A stretch of 16,240 nt of DNA from an uncultured Pseudoflavonifractor sp. (GTDB taxonomy: Bacteria; Bacillota; Clostridia; Oscillospirales; Oscillospiraceae), in contig CAJFTA010000052.1 in NCBI GenBank assembly GCA_904419835.1, positions 1-16,240 of the forward strand. Direction: 5' to 3'. The translations under genes were made by a program, and so were the position numbers. Of the stretch, positions 1 to 10,819 are shown piece after piece. Numbering within the stretch: the stretch's first letter is position 1; each line of letters opens with the position of its first letter. The notes under the pieces were generated by a model. It was not told the DNA's origin. It worked only from the letters and a program-made list of their open reading frames with translations, and did not search any database.

Positions 1-142
1 GGGGCATTCGATTCCACGCGAGGCGGGCGGCTGCCCCCTCGCGCTCCCCCGCCCCAGTTCAGGCAGGTCCTTTTAAACCGAGGTTTTTCGACACGCTGAA
101 GGGGCGCCGGATGTTTCCGGCGCCCCTGGGGCTGCATGTATC
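1..142. other. Intergenic, downstream of purL
   Basis: No coding sequence is supported here. The stretch holds a GC-rich imperfect hairpin at 17-43 (arms CGCGAG/CTCGCG with an inner GGGC/GCCC) and the purL-proximal hairpin at 101-126. The sequence following that hairpin on the minus strand, TTCAGCGTGTCGAAAAACC, resembles intergenic sequence I associate with gut Clostridia, but I cannot confirm a repeat family from one copy. Confidence 0.6.
101..126 (-). terminator. Hairpin downstream of purL, probable terminator
   Basis: Perfect 10-bp inverted repeat, GGGGCGCCGG and CCGGCGCCCC, with a 6-nt loop (ATGTTT on the plus strand), 17 bp after the purL stop. There is no clean U-tract after it on the minus strand; the nearest homopolymers are short and about 15 nt away. 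It may therefore stabilise the mRNA 3' end or terminate weakly. Confidence 0.5.
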
Positions 143-3100
143 TTACTTAAAGTACTCCGCGCCGCTCTCAAAGAGGGGCTGGTGCTTGTCGCCGGGGATG
201 TTGCGGGCGACCCAGGGGCCGCGGCGCTCGCTGTGGCCCATCTTGCCAAAGACCCGGCCGTCGGGGGAGAAGATGCCCTCCACCGCCTCCATGGAGCCGT
301 TGGGGTTGACGGTGATGTCCATGGAGGGCACACCGGCGGCGTCCACATACTGGGTGGCCACCTGGCCCTTGGCAATGAGGTCCTTCAGCAGGCCCTCGGG
401 GGCCACAAAGCGGCCCTCGCCGTGGGAGACGGGGATGGCGTGGAGGTCGCCCACCCGGCTCTTGAGCATCCAGGGGGAATTGACGCTGGCCACCCGGGTG
501 GTGACATACCGGCTCTGGTGGCGGCCGATGAGGTTATAGGTCAGGGTGGGGCAGGCGTCGTCCATGGGCCGGATCTCGCCGTAGGGCACCAGGCCCAGCT
601 TGATGAGGGCCTGGAAGCCGTTGCAGATGCCCAGCATGAGGCCGTCCCGGTGCTTGAGCAGGTCGTGGACCGCATCGGTGATGGGTCCGCTGCGGAAGAA
701 GGAGGCGATGAACTTGCCCGAGCCGTCGGGCTCGTCGCCGCCGGAGAAGCCGCCGGGCACCACGATCATCTGGCTGCGGCGGATGGCCGCCTCCAGGGCC
801 TGGGCAGACTCCCGGAGCTGTCCGGCGCTGCCGTTGCGCACCACCAGGATCTCCGGCTCAATGCCCGCCCGCAGGCAGGCGGCGGCGGTGTCGTACTCGC
901 AGTTGGTGCCGGGGAACACGGGGATGACCGCCCGGGGCCGGGCCGTCTTGTGGGCGCAGACCGCGGGAGAGCGGCCGGTCCAGGAGATGGGCTCCACCTT
1001 GCCGGGGGCGCCGGCCCGGGTGGGATAGACCTCCTCCAGCACGCCCTCGCTGACGGCCAGCAGCTGGTCCACCGGCACGGACTCGCCGGCCAGGAAGATG
1101 GCGGCTGAGTCGGTGGTGCGGCCCACCAGCACACCGCCGGGGGCCGGACCGTCGCACTCGGCCAGAATGGCGCCGCACATGCCGGTGTAGAACAGGCTGC
1201 TCTCCGCAGAGGGCTCGGCCTCAAAGCCCACCCGGTTGCCGAAGGACATCTTCATGATGCCCTCGGCCAGGCCGCCGCTGCCCACGGCCCAGGCGGAGAG
1301 GACCCTGCCCTCCCGGCACAGGCCGTGGAAGGTCTCCCAGGTCTTTTTCAGGCTGTCGTAGTCCTTGTAGTCCACGCTCTGGAACAGGTAGACCGGGTGT
1401 CCGCCCGCCTTGAACTCGGGGGAGATAATTTCTCCGGCTCTGGCGGGGGCGATGGCAAAGGACACCAGCGTGGGGGGTACGTCCAGGTCCAGGAAGGAGC
1501 CGGACATGGAGTCCTTGCCGCCGATGGCGGCCACGCCCAGCTCCAGCTGGGCCCGCAGGGCGCCCAGCAGGGCCTGGAAGGGCTTGCCCCACCGCTCCGG
1601 GTCGGTGCGCAGCTTCTCAAAGTACTCCTGGAAGGTGAGATAGGCCCTCCTGTAATCGCAGCCGGAGGCCACCAGCCGGGCCAGGGACTCCACCACGGAG
1701 GCCTGAGCGCCGCCGAAGGGGTCCCGCTCCATCCGGTCGGGGTCAAAGCCCCAGGCCATGACGGAGCAGGTGTCGGTCTCGCGGCCGGGACCCACGGGCA
1801 GCAGGGCGGCCATGGCCTGGGCGGGGCTGGTCTGGGCCGCGCCGCCGAAGGGCATGAGCACGCTGCCCGCGCCGATGGAACCGTCAAACCGCTCCCCCAG
1901 GCCCCGCTGGACAGCCAGGTCCAGCTCCCCGGCCAGACGGCGCAGGCGGGAGGGCCGCAGCTCCTTCACATGGGCCTTGCGGGCGGGGACGGCGACGGTG
2001 ATGTGCTTGTCCGCGCCGTTGGATGCGAGGAAGGACCGGGACAGGCTGGCCACAGTCTGGCCGTTCCAGGTCATGACCATGCGGGGGTCCTCGGTGACGG
2101 TGGCCACCTGATAGGCCTCCAGATTCTCGCTCTCGGCGGCAGCGATAAAGGCGGCGGCATCCTCAGGGGCCACCACCACGGCCATGCGCTCCTGGCTCTC
2201 GGAGATGGCCAGCTCGGTGCCGTCCAGGCCGTCGTACTTCTTGCGCACCGCATCCAGGTTGATGGACAGGCCGTCGGCCAGCTCGCCGATGGCCACGCTG
2301 ACGCCGCCGGCGCCGAAGTCGTTGCAGCGCTTGATGAGGCGGGTCACCTCGCCCCGGCGGAAGAGCCGCTGGATCTTCCGCTCCTCGGGGGCGTTGCCCT
2401 TCTGGACCTCGCTGGCCATGGTGTCCAGGCTCTCCAGGTTGTGGCTCTTGGAGGAGCCGGTGGCGCCGCCGATGCCGTCCCGGCCGGTGCGGCCGCCCAG
2501 CAGGATGACCACGTCCCCGGGGGCGGGCCGCTCCCGCACCACGTGCTCTGCCGGGGCGGCGGCCACCACGGCGCCCAGCTCCATGTGCTTGGCCACGTAG
2601 CCGGGGTGGTAGATCTCGGACACCTGGCCGGTGGCCAGGCCGATCTGATTGCCGTAGGAGGAGTAACCGGCGGCGGCGGTCTGGGCGATCTTGCGCTGGG
2701 ACAGCTTGCCGCTCAGGGTCTTGTCCAGAGGGGTGCGGGGGTCGCCGCAGCCGGTAATGCGCATGGCCTGGTAGACGTAGGCCCGGCCGGACAGGGGGTC
2801 CCGGATGGCGCCGCCGATACAGGTGGCCGCGCCGCCGAAGGGTTCAATCTCGGTGGGGTGATTGTGGGTCTCGTTCTTGAACATGAGGAGCCAGTCCTCC
2901 TCCTGCCCGTCCACCGTGGCGGTGACGTGGACGGAGCAGGCGTTGATCTCCTCGCTCTCATCCAGGCCGGTGAGCACGCCCCGCTTTTTGAGCACCTTGG
3001 CGCCCAGGGTGGCCATGTCCATCAGGGTCTGGGGCCGGAGGGCGGCCTTCTCGGGGCCGTAGACCTCCTCCCGGGCGGCCAGGTACTCCCGGTAGGCCTG

Positions 3101-3844
3101 GGCCACCTCGTCGTCCAGAATCTCGGCCTTGTCGATGTGGGTGCCGAAGGTGGTGTGGCGGCAGTGGTCGGACCAGTAGGTGTCCACCACCCGCAGCTCG
3201 GTGACAGTGGGGTCCCGCTTCTCCTCGTCACGGAAATAGGCCTGCATGAACTTCAGGTCGTTCAGGTCCATGGCCAGCCCGTACTCCTCCAGCATGGCGC
3301 TGAGGGCCGTGCCGTCCATGGCGGTGAAGCCGTCAATGGTCCTGACGGCCGGGGGCGCGGGGTACTCCTGGGCCAGGGTGGCGGGCTTCTCCATGGCCGC
3401 CTCACGGCACTCCACCGGGTTGATGAGGTAGCCCTTGATCCGCTTCATGTCGGCCTCGGTCAGCTCGCCCATGAGGACGTAGACCTTGGCGCAGGCCACC
3501 CGGGGCCGTTCGCCGCCGGTGAGCAGCTGGATGCACTGCTGGGCCGAGTCGGCCCGCTGGTCGTACTGTCCGGGCAGGGCCTCCACTGCCAGAACGGTGC
3601 ACACGCCGCCGGGAACGGGCATGTCCTCCTGGTAAAACACGTCGCACTGGGGCTCGGAGAACACGGTGTCCCGGGCGGCCTGCCAGGCGGCCTGGTCCAG
3701 CCCGTCCACGTCGTACCGGTTGAGAATGCGCACGCCGGTGAGGGCGGAAATACCCAGCTGCTCCCGCAGCTCCCGCATCACGCCCATGGCCTCCACGTCA
3801 AATCCGGGCCGCTTCTCCACATAGCAGCGGAAGACCTGTTCCAT
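143..3844 (-). CDS. purL: Phosphoribosylformylglycinamidine synthase, single-chain (clade II) PurL
   Basis: It catalyses the fourth step of de novo purine synthesis in the cytoplasm: FGAR + glutamine + ATP to FGAM. The protein is 1233 residues and fuses synthetase and glutaminase, matching the long Firmicutes type rather than split PurS/PurL/PurQ. Visible signatures are SDHCRHTTF near residue 225-233, ETHNHPTEIEPF near 325-336, a second synthetase half with GGKDSMSGS, and a C-terminal class I glutamine amidotransferase domain from about 969 (PGTNCEYDTA, VPGGFSGGDE). Its catalytic Cys is about 1074 in GICNGFQ, with His 1204/Glu 1206 in GHSER. The start is the ATG at 3844, since GGAGG lies 8 nt upstream; an upstream in-frame ATG at 3862 lacks such a site. 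No other pur genes are adjacent, so it stands outside a purine operon here. No purine riboswitch is seen in the 80-bp upstream gap. Confidence 0.97.
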   Translation of the reverse strand: MEQVFRCYVEKRPGFDVEAMGVMRELREQLGISALTGVRILNRYDVDGLDQAAWQAARDTVFSEPQCDVFYQEDMPVPGGVCTVLAVEALPGQYDQRADSAQQCIQLLTGGERPRVACAKVYVLMGELTEADMKRIKGYLINPVECREAAMEKPATLAQEYPAPPAVRTIDGFTAMDGTALSAMLEEYGLAMDLNDLKFMQAYFRDEEKRDPTVTELRVVDTYWSDHCRHTTFGTHIDKAEILDDEVAQAYREYLAAREEVYGPEKAALRPQTLMDMATLGAKVLKKRGVLTGLDESEEINACSVHVTATVDGQEEDWLLMFKNETHNHPTEIEPFGGAATCIGGAIRDPLSGRAYVYQAMRITGCGDPRTPLDKTLSGKLSQRKIAQTAAAGYSSYGNQIGLATGQVSEIYHPGYVAKHMELGAVVAAAPAEHVVRERPAPGDVVILLGGRTGRDGIGGATGSSKSHNLESLDTMASEVQKGNAPEERKIQRLFRRGEVTRLIKRCNDFGAGGVSVAIGELADGLSINLDAVRKKYDGLDGTELAISESQERMAVVVAPEDAAAFIAAAESENLEAYQVATVTEDPRMVMTWNGQTVASLSRSFLASNGADKHITVAVPARKAHVKELRPSRLRRLAGELDLAVQRGLGERFDGSIGAGSVLMPFGGAAQTSPAQAMAALLPVGPGRETDTCSVMAWGFDPDRMERDPFGGAQASVVESLARLVASGCDYRRAYLTFQEYFEKLRTDPERWGKPFQALLGALRAQLELGVAAIGGKDSMSGSFLDLDVPPTLVSFAIAPARAGEIISPEFKAGGHPVYLFQSVDYKDYDSLKKTWETFHGLCREGRVLSAWAVGSGGLAEGIMKMSFGNRVGFEAEPSAESSLFYTGMCGAILAECDGPAPGGVLVGRTTDSAAIFLAGESVPVDQLLAVSEGVLEEVYPTRAGAPGKVEPISWTGRSPAVCAHKTARPRAVIPVFPGTNCEYDTAAACLRAGIEPEILVVRNGSAGQLRESAQALEAAIRRSQMIVVPGGFSGGDEPDGSGKFIASFFRSGPITDAVHDLLKHRDGLMLGICNGFQALIKLGLVPYGEIRPMDDACPTLTYNLIGRHQSRYVTTRVASVNSPWMLKSRVGDLHAIPVSHGEGRFVAPEGLLKDLIAKGQVATQYVDAAGVPSMDITVNPNGSMEAVEGIFSPDGRVFGKMGHSERRGPWVARNIPGDKHQPLFESGAEYFK

Positions 3845-3894
3845 CTTCAATTCCTCCAACAAATCAATTCTCTCTGGTTCTCTGATTCTCTATG

Positions 3895-3916
3895 TTCAAT
3901 GCCCGGGGGCAGTGAA
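3895..3916 (-). terminator. Imperfect hairpin between the solute-binding protein gene and purL
   Basis: Stem of TTCA and TGCCC pairing with GGGCA and TGAA around a GG loop, with one A/G mismatch, starting 8 bp after the solute-binding protein stop. No T-run follows on the minus strand. It may partly separate the two genes or be an mRNA end structure. Confidence 0.3.
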
Positions 3917-3924
3917 TCCTCTGA

Positions 3925-5484
3925 TTATCCCATCTCCCAGCCCGTCAGACCGTAAAACACGTTCTGCTGGGTGGGGGAGAGGCCGGTCAGGCTGCCCCAG
4001 TGGGTGAGCACCGACCAGTTTTTAAAGCAGATGGGGGTAAAGGGCGCCGTCTCCGCCAGATGGGTGTACAGCGCGGAGGCCGCGGCCTCCCGCTGTCCCT
4101 CCCCTGCCGCCCGGAAGGCGGTCAGCAGGGTCTGGGCGTCGGCGTCGCTGTATCCGCCGTAGTTCAGGGCCCCGTTGGGGGCGATGAGGGCGGTGAGGTC
4201 AAAGTCGCCGGTAAGTTTGACCTCACCCAGGTACAGGTCAAACTCACCCGCCGTCAGGGCGGCCACATAGTCCTCCCAGGGCAGCTTTTCCAGCTCCACC
4301 GTAATGCCCAGCTTGCCCAGCCCCTGGGCCAGGTACTCGGCGGCGGAGACCTTGTAGGTGTTGTCCGTGTTGACGATAAAGCGCAGGCTCAGGTTCTGCC
4401 AGCCGTTGGTGCGCAGGCCGTCCGCCCCCGGGCTCCACCCGGCCGCCTCCAGCAGCTGCTCCGCCGTCTGGGGGGCGTACTCCAGGGTTCCGGCCAGGGT
4501 CTCGTCGTACAGGGGGCTTGCGGGCGACACGGGCAGCGCCGCCGCCTGTGCGTGCTGGGACAGAATGGACTTGGTCACCGCCGTGCGCTCGTAGCCGTAG
4601 GACAGGGCCTTGCGCAGGTCCTGGTCGGCGCAGGGGCCGGAGGCGGTGTTGTATCCTATGTAGAGCATCACCGACGTGGCGTAGTCCCACACCTCGTAGG
4701 TGCCTGAGTAGCCCAGGGCATTGGAGCCGGTGATGTCCACGGTGACCAGGGAGATCTCCTGGGTGTCAAAGGCGTGGATCATGCCGTCGGCCTCCCGCAC
4801 GTTGTAGAGGGGGATGCGCGCCAGGGGCACCGCCTCCCCCTTCCACCAGCCGGTTCTGGCCTCCAGGGCCAGGCTGTCCCCCTCTCCGGTGAGGACGTAG
4901 GGGCCGGTGCCCAGGGGCATGCCGCCGGTCTCCCTGACGATTGGGATGTCCAGCAGGGCGGGCAGGGCGCCGTTGGGGGAGGTCAGGGTGATGACCACCG
5001 TGTTCCCCTCCCCCGCCGCGATGCCGGCCACGCCGGAAAAGCGGCCGGCGTAGGGGGAATCCTCCCCCATGGCCAGCTGGAGGGAGTACACCACGTCCGC
5101 GGCGGTCAGGGGGCTGCCGTCGGAGAAGGTCACCCCCTCCCGGAGGGCGAAGGTCCAGACAAGCCCGGTCTCGTCGGTCTGGGCGGAGGCGCACAGCACC
5201 GGCGACGGGGTAAAGCTCTGGTCCAGCTCATAGAGGCCCTCGTACATCAGAGGGGCCAGGGTCAGGTTGGTCCGGTTGCCGCCGGTGATGGGGTGAAAGG
5301 GCTGCTCCCCGTAGCAGGGCAGGACAAACTCCCGCTCCTCAATCTGAGGCTGGGTCTGCTCCGCCGTCTCAGACGGGGCGGGGGTGGTGGGGACGGGGGT
5401 CTCCTCCGCTGTCTCGGGCGCGCAGGCGGCGCAGCTGAGGAGCAGGGCCCCGATCAGCAGCAGGGCGGGCAGGCGCTTTCTCAT
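3925..5484 (-). CDS. Orphan ABC-transporter substrate-binding lipoprotein, family 5 (peptide/nickel type)
   Basis: An extracytoplasmic lipoprotein of 519 residues, the usual size of OppA/DppA-like (SBP_bac_5) proteins, which bind peptides, nickel or other solutes for ABC importers. The N-terminus has basic residues, a hydrophobic stretch, then LLSC (Cys18) or CAAC (Cys21) as lipobox, and an acidic Thr/Pro-rich linker. Family-like text follows: a 'PLMYEGLYELD' segment, 'WTFALREGVTFSDGSPLTAADVV', and later 'DLRKALSYGYERTAV'. I choose the ATG at 5484 because it overlaps the pgeF stop as ATGA, giving translational coupling; an in-frame ATG at 5496 is possible but would place four residues before the basic start. 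No permease or ATPase genes are adjacent, so the ligand and partner transporter cannot be assigned. Confidence 0.88.
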   Translation of the reverse strand: MRKRLPALLLIGALLLSCAACAPETAEETPVPTTPAPSETAEQTQPQIEEREFVLPCYGEQPFHPITGGNRTNLTLAPLMYEGLYELDQSFTPSPVLCASAQTDETGLVWTFALREGVTFSDGSPLTAADVVYSLQLAMGEDSPYAGRFSGVAGIAAGEGNTVVITLTSPNGALPALLDIPIVRETGGMPLGTGPYVLTGEGDSLALEARTGWWKGEAVPLARIPLYNVREADGMIHAFDTQEISLVTVDITGSNALGYSGTYEVWDYATSVMLYIGYNTASGPCADQDLRKALSYGYERTAVTKSILSQHAQAAALPVSPASPLYDETLAGTLEYAPQTAEQLLEAAGWSPGADGLRTNGWQNLSLRFIVNTDNTYKVSAAEYLAQGLGKLGITVELEKLPWEDYVAALTAGEFDLYLGEVKLTGDFDLTALIAPNGALNYGGYSDADAQTLLTAFRAAGEGQREAAASALYTHLAETAPFTPICFKNWSVLTHWGSLTGLSPTQQNVFYGLTGWEMG

Positions 5485-6299
5485 CGCTTCCCCCATTCCA
5501 GGGCGATGGCCGCCCCCTGGCTGCCCCGCTCCCCTTTTGTAAAGCGGTGGGACCAGTACTTGTCGTGGAGGCAGACGGTGCAGTCGGGGGACACGGCGAT
5601 GTGGTCCTCGGTCAGCCCCTGCCGGAGGAGGCGGAAGGTGTTGATGCCCTTCAAATCCACCCGGAACTTGCCGCCGGGATGGGCCTCGATGAACTTGAGC
5701 GCTCCGGCGCCCAGGGCGGAGGTCATGGCGTTGGGCACGTCCTCGCCGGTCTCAAAGCAGCAGCGGGAGATGCCGGGGCCGATGGCGGCCCGGATGTCCT
5801 CGCTGCGGCAGCCGTACAGGTCCCGCATTTTCTCACAGGCCCGCTCCACAATGCCGTTGGCGGTGCCGCGCCACCCGGCGTGGACGGCTGCCACCACCCG
5901 GCGGACCGGGTCGTGGAGCAGGATAGGCAGGCAGTCGGCGGAGAACACCACCAGGCACAGCCCGGGCACGTCGGTGATGAGGCCGTCGGCCTCATAGTCC
6001 GGCTTCCGCTCCAGGCCGGAGCCCGCGTCGGCGGCGGTGCACACCCGCACGGTGTCCCCGTGGACCTGGTTGGAGAACACCACCTTGTCCACATCCGCGC
6101 CGATGGCGGTGCAGAAGCGGCGGTAATTCTCCTCCACGGCCTGCCGGTCATCGCCCCGGTTCACCCCCAGGTTGAGGGAGGCGTAGATGCCCTGGGACAC
6201 GCCGCCCAGCCGGGTGGAGAAGCCGTGGACCACGCCGGGGCCCATGTCGGCACCCTGGCCGAAGGTGACGCCGTTTACCGTTTTCTCTGTAAACTCCAT
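5481..6299 (-). CDS. pgeF: Laccase-domain peptidoglycan-editing factor (PgeF/YfiH, DUF152)
   Basis: A 272-residue protein of the polyphenol-oxidase/laccase-domain family. Members are metal-binding purine-nucleoside-type enzymes, and the E. coli homologue removes mis-incorporated residues in peptidoglycan precursors. Family text is complete: HGFSTRLGGVSQG at 25-37, the first ligand His80 in NQVHGDTV, Cys123 in SADCLPILL, His140 in VHAGWRGT, then IGPGISRCCFE at 173-183. All three metal/active-site residues are present, so it should be active. The start ATG has AAAGGGG five nucleotides upstream. It is the first gene of a two-gene unit with the solute-binding lipoprotein (4-bp overlap). I see no convincing promoter in the palindrome-rich region upstream. 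The true substrate in this organism is inference. Confidence 0.93.
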   Translation of the reverse strand: MEFTEKTVNGVTFGQGADMGPGVVHGFSTRLGGVSQGIYASLNLGVNRGDDRQAVEENYRRFCTAIGADVDKVVFSNQVHGDTVRVCTAADAGSGLERKPDYEADGLITDVPGLCLVVFSADCLPILLHDPVRRVVAAVHAGWRGTANGIVERACEKMRDLYGCRSEDIRAAIGPGISRCCFETGEDVPNAMTSALGAGALKFIEAHPGGKFRVDLKGINTFRLLRQGLTEDHIAVSPDCTVCLHDKYWSHRFTKGERGSQGAAIALEWGKR

Positions 6300-6319
6300 A
6301 CATTCCCCTTTAAAAGAAA

Positions 6320-6425
6320 AGTGAAAAATGAAAAGAAAACCAAAAGGCAGTCCCGGAGGGAGGAGAACTCCCCCTCCCTCCGGAGGTCGTCAGCCCTGAT
6401 TACGTTTCACTTTCCATTTTTCACT
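6320..6425. repeat. MITE-like palindromic element upstream of pgeF
   Basis: The ends are a 16-bp inverted repeat with one mismatch: AGTGAAAAATGAAAAG at 6320-6335 and CTTTCCATTTTTCACT at 6410-6425. Inside is a perfect 11-bp inverted repeat (CCGGAGGGAGG at 6353-6363, complement at 6373-6383) with a 9-nt loop. On the minus strand the GC-rich inner stem is followed by T-rich sequence (CTTTTGGTTTTCTTTTC), so it could also act as a terminator for transcripts from secA. No target-site duplication is evident. Calling it a transposable element is inference. Confidence 0.45.
6353..6383 (-). terminator. GC-rich stem followed by T-rich tract, possible rho-independent terminator
   Basis: A perfect 11-bp stem, with the T-rich tract on the minus strand beginning about 8 nt past the stem. 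That distance is larger than in ideal intrinsic terminators. It lies 420 bp past secA and before pgeF. Confidence 0.35.
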
Positions 6426-6429
6426 GCTG

Positions 6430-6558
6430 CCGGGCACTGCCCGGTATGTCGTCTATTTTGAAGTCCCCAAAGCGCGGTATTGCGGCCGCGCCTTCCGGGG
6501 GGCACCAGTTCCCCCCGGAGGCCCCCCTCCGCTCTCCGAGGGGGATTTTTCTCCGCCA
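6430..6558. repeat. Cluster of short inverted repeats
   Basis: Three stems are visible: CCGGGCA/TGCCCGG at 6430-6444, TCCGGGGGG/CCCCCCGGA at 6494-6519 (8-nt loop), and CCCCCTC/GAGGGGG at 6523-6544 followed on the plus strand by ATTTTT. No gene is supported here. The density of stems suggests structured intergenic repeat sequence rather than a single regulatory site. Confidence 0.45.
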
Positions 6559-6728
<170 letters not shown>

Positions 6729-6733
6729 CTGCT

Positions 6734-6786
6734 CGGGCGGAGTGAATCCGCCCGGCATCAAGGTTTTGGCAAACGCCAAAACCTTG
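6734..6786. repeat. Two adjacent strong inverted repeats downstream of secA
   Basis: CGGGCGGA/TCCGCCCG at 6734-6754 (5-nt loop) is followed by CAAGGTTTTGGC/GCCAAAACCTTG at 6759-6786 (12-bp arms, 4-nt AAAC loop), then the palindrome GGCGCGCC. The second stem starts 50 bp after the secA stop and may stabilise or end the secA transcript, although no T-run follows on the minus strand. The serial palindromes look like an intergenic repeat element. Confidence 0.6.
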
Positions 6787-6836
6787 GCGCGCCGGAGGCG
6801 CGGGCTCGCATCCGCTCGCAGTGGGCCGCAACGGCT

Positions 6837-9596
<2,760 letters not shown>

Positions 9597-9672
9597 TTCT
9601 CGTTCACCTTTCTTCCGTGCATTGGCAACGGCCCGGGCCACACAGCGCCCGGCCGGAATTTCCTAAGTTAGC

Positions 9673-9678
9673 AGTATA
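9673..9678 (-). promoter_or_regulatory. Candidate secA promoter, extended -10
   Basis: On the minus strand TGG-TATACT forms an extended -10 (TGn plus 5/6 of TATAAT), 77 bp upstream of the secA ATG. The -35 position holds only a T-run 17 bp upstream, consistent with reliance on the TG extension. Confidence 0.5.
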
Positions 9679-9835
9679 CCATAAACCACCCCAATAAAAA
9701 AGTAGAAATTATGAACAAACCAGCGGGAGGAAAATCTGTTTTTGTCGCCCGGGGGCGGGTATTTCCACTGAAAAAATGCCGCTCTGGAAATTCTGTCCGC
9801 CCCGTGCCCCTGCCGCCGGGTTTTCCCTTTCCCCA

Positions 9836-9864
9836 TTTACGCCGCTTTTCTTTGGTGGTACAAT
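9836..9864 (+). promoter_or_regulatory. Candidate promoter for the RsiV-like lipoprotein / rlmCD unit
   Basis: TTTACG (4/6 of the -35 consensus), a 17-bp spacer, then TACAAT (5/6 of the -10), 46 bp upstream of the ATG at 9910. Confidence 0.6.
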
Positions 9865-9909
9865 ATAGTCTGTATTGGTATCCGCATTTTTGCCGGAAAA
9901 GGAGCTGCT

Positions 9910-10794
9910 ATGAAACGCCGCATTCTCTCTCTTGCCGCCGGGCTGGTGCTGGTGCTCTCGGCCTGCGCCCCGGCCGGCCCCCAGCCCTCTGAGGAGCTGA
10001 TCTACCCCACGTCCCACCCCTCGTCCACCCCGCCGCCCACCCAGAGCCAGTCCGTCCAGCCCACGCCGGAGGTGTCCTCCACCCCCGCGCCCACCCAGAG
10101 CCAGCCCGTGGAGACCGCCCAGGCGGAGGCGCCGGTGTGGGGCGTCCAGGAGAGCGAGTGCTCCCAGGCCGACGACGAGGACACCGACGTGCTGCTGGTC
10201 CAGGGCAAATTCTCCCTGCCCCTGATTGAGAACGCCGAGGGCGTGGCCGCCTACGAGGCCATCAACCAGTGGTATCTGGACCTGTCCGCCGGGCTGCGGA
10301 GCGACACCCTGGCCAACGCCGGCCAGGCGGACGCGGACTATGCCCTGTCCAAGTCCATGGGATACGCCTTCACCTACTACACCGACGAGGAGACCTATGA
10401 GATCACCCACCAGACCGACCGTCTGGTGAGCATTCTCCGCACCCACTACGGCCACACCGGCGGCACCTACCCCACCCTGCTCTACATGGCCGACCACTTT
10501 GACCTGACCACCGGCGCGGTGCTCACCTTTGACGACTTCTTCACCGACCCGGACGCCGCCGCCGCCATCGCCCTGGAGGAGGTGCTCCGCCAGGCCGCCC
10601 AGGGGGACGCCAACGGCACCACCTACGACGCCGCCCTGACCGAGCGCCTGTTCAACCGGGAGAACTTCTACCTCACCGCCGACGCGGTGGTCTTTTTCTA
10701 CCAGCCCCAGGACCTGGCCCCCAACGCCGCCGGCGCCCCCACCTTCCCGGTGCCCCGGAGCCTGTTCGGGGACCTGCTGGCCGACTGGGCGTGA
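9910..10794 (+). CDS. Secreted lipoprotein with RsiV-like DUF3298 domain
   Basis: A 294-residue exported lipoprotein: MKRR, a hydrophobic stretch, and the lipobox LSAC with Cys19. Residues about 20-75 form a Pro/Thr/Ser/Gln linker containing a duplicated 18-residue unit (SSTPPPTQSQSV then SSTPAPTQSQPV). The rest resembles the DUF3298/DUF4163 domain of RsiV, the anti-sigma factor that binds lysozyme in Bacillus: 'HTGGTYPTLLYMADHFDLTTG' is followed by a C-terminal 'FYLTADAVVFFYQPQDLAP' segment. There is no transmembrane anti-sigma segment and no adjacent sigma gene, so it is not an RsiV orthologue; a cell-surface binding role is inference. The start ATG has AAAAGGAG 5 nt upstream. It lies 25 bp before rlmCD and is probably co-transcribed with it. 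Confidence 0.82.
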   Translation: MKRRILSLAAGLVLVLSACAPAGPQPSEELIYPTSHPSSTPPPTQSQSVQPTPEVSSTPAPTQSQPVETAQAEAPVWGVQESECSQADDEDTDVLLVQGKFSLPLIENAEGVAAYEAINQWYLDLSAGLRSDTLANAGQADADYALSKSMGYAFTYYTDEETYEITHQTDRLVSILRTHYGHTGGTYPTLLYMADHFDLTTGAVLTFDDFFTDPDAAAAIALEEVLRQAAQGDANGTTYDAALTERLFNRENFYLTADAVVFFYQPQDLAPNAAGAPTFPVPRSLFGDLLADWA

Positions 10795-10819
10795 CAAACT
10801 CTGACAATTTGGTGATACT

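Noticed and set aside
3845..3924. Purine riboswitch or PurR-type operator upstream of purL
   Set aside because: The gap is too short for a purine riboswitch aptamer plus expression platform, and I see no conserved aptamer core or PurBox-like repeat.
1325..3955. Very long plus-strand frame (876 codons) opposite purL, and a similar 1063-codon one opposite secA
   Set aside because: Both are antisense to well-recognised genes, have repetitive Gly/Ala/His/Leu composition and no known motifs; long open antisense frames are expected in GC-rich coding DNA.
10796..10819. A promoter (GTGACA-17-GATACT) just before rlmCD
   Set aside because: The -10 would abut the ATG and the transcript would start inside the gene without the ribosome site; co-transcription from the upstream promoter is simpler.
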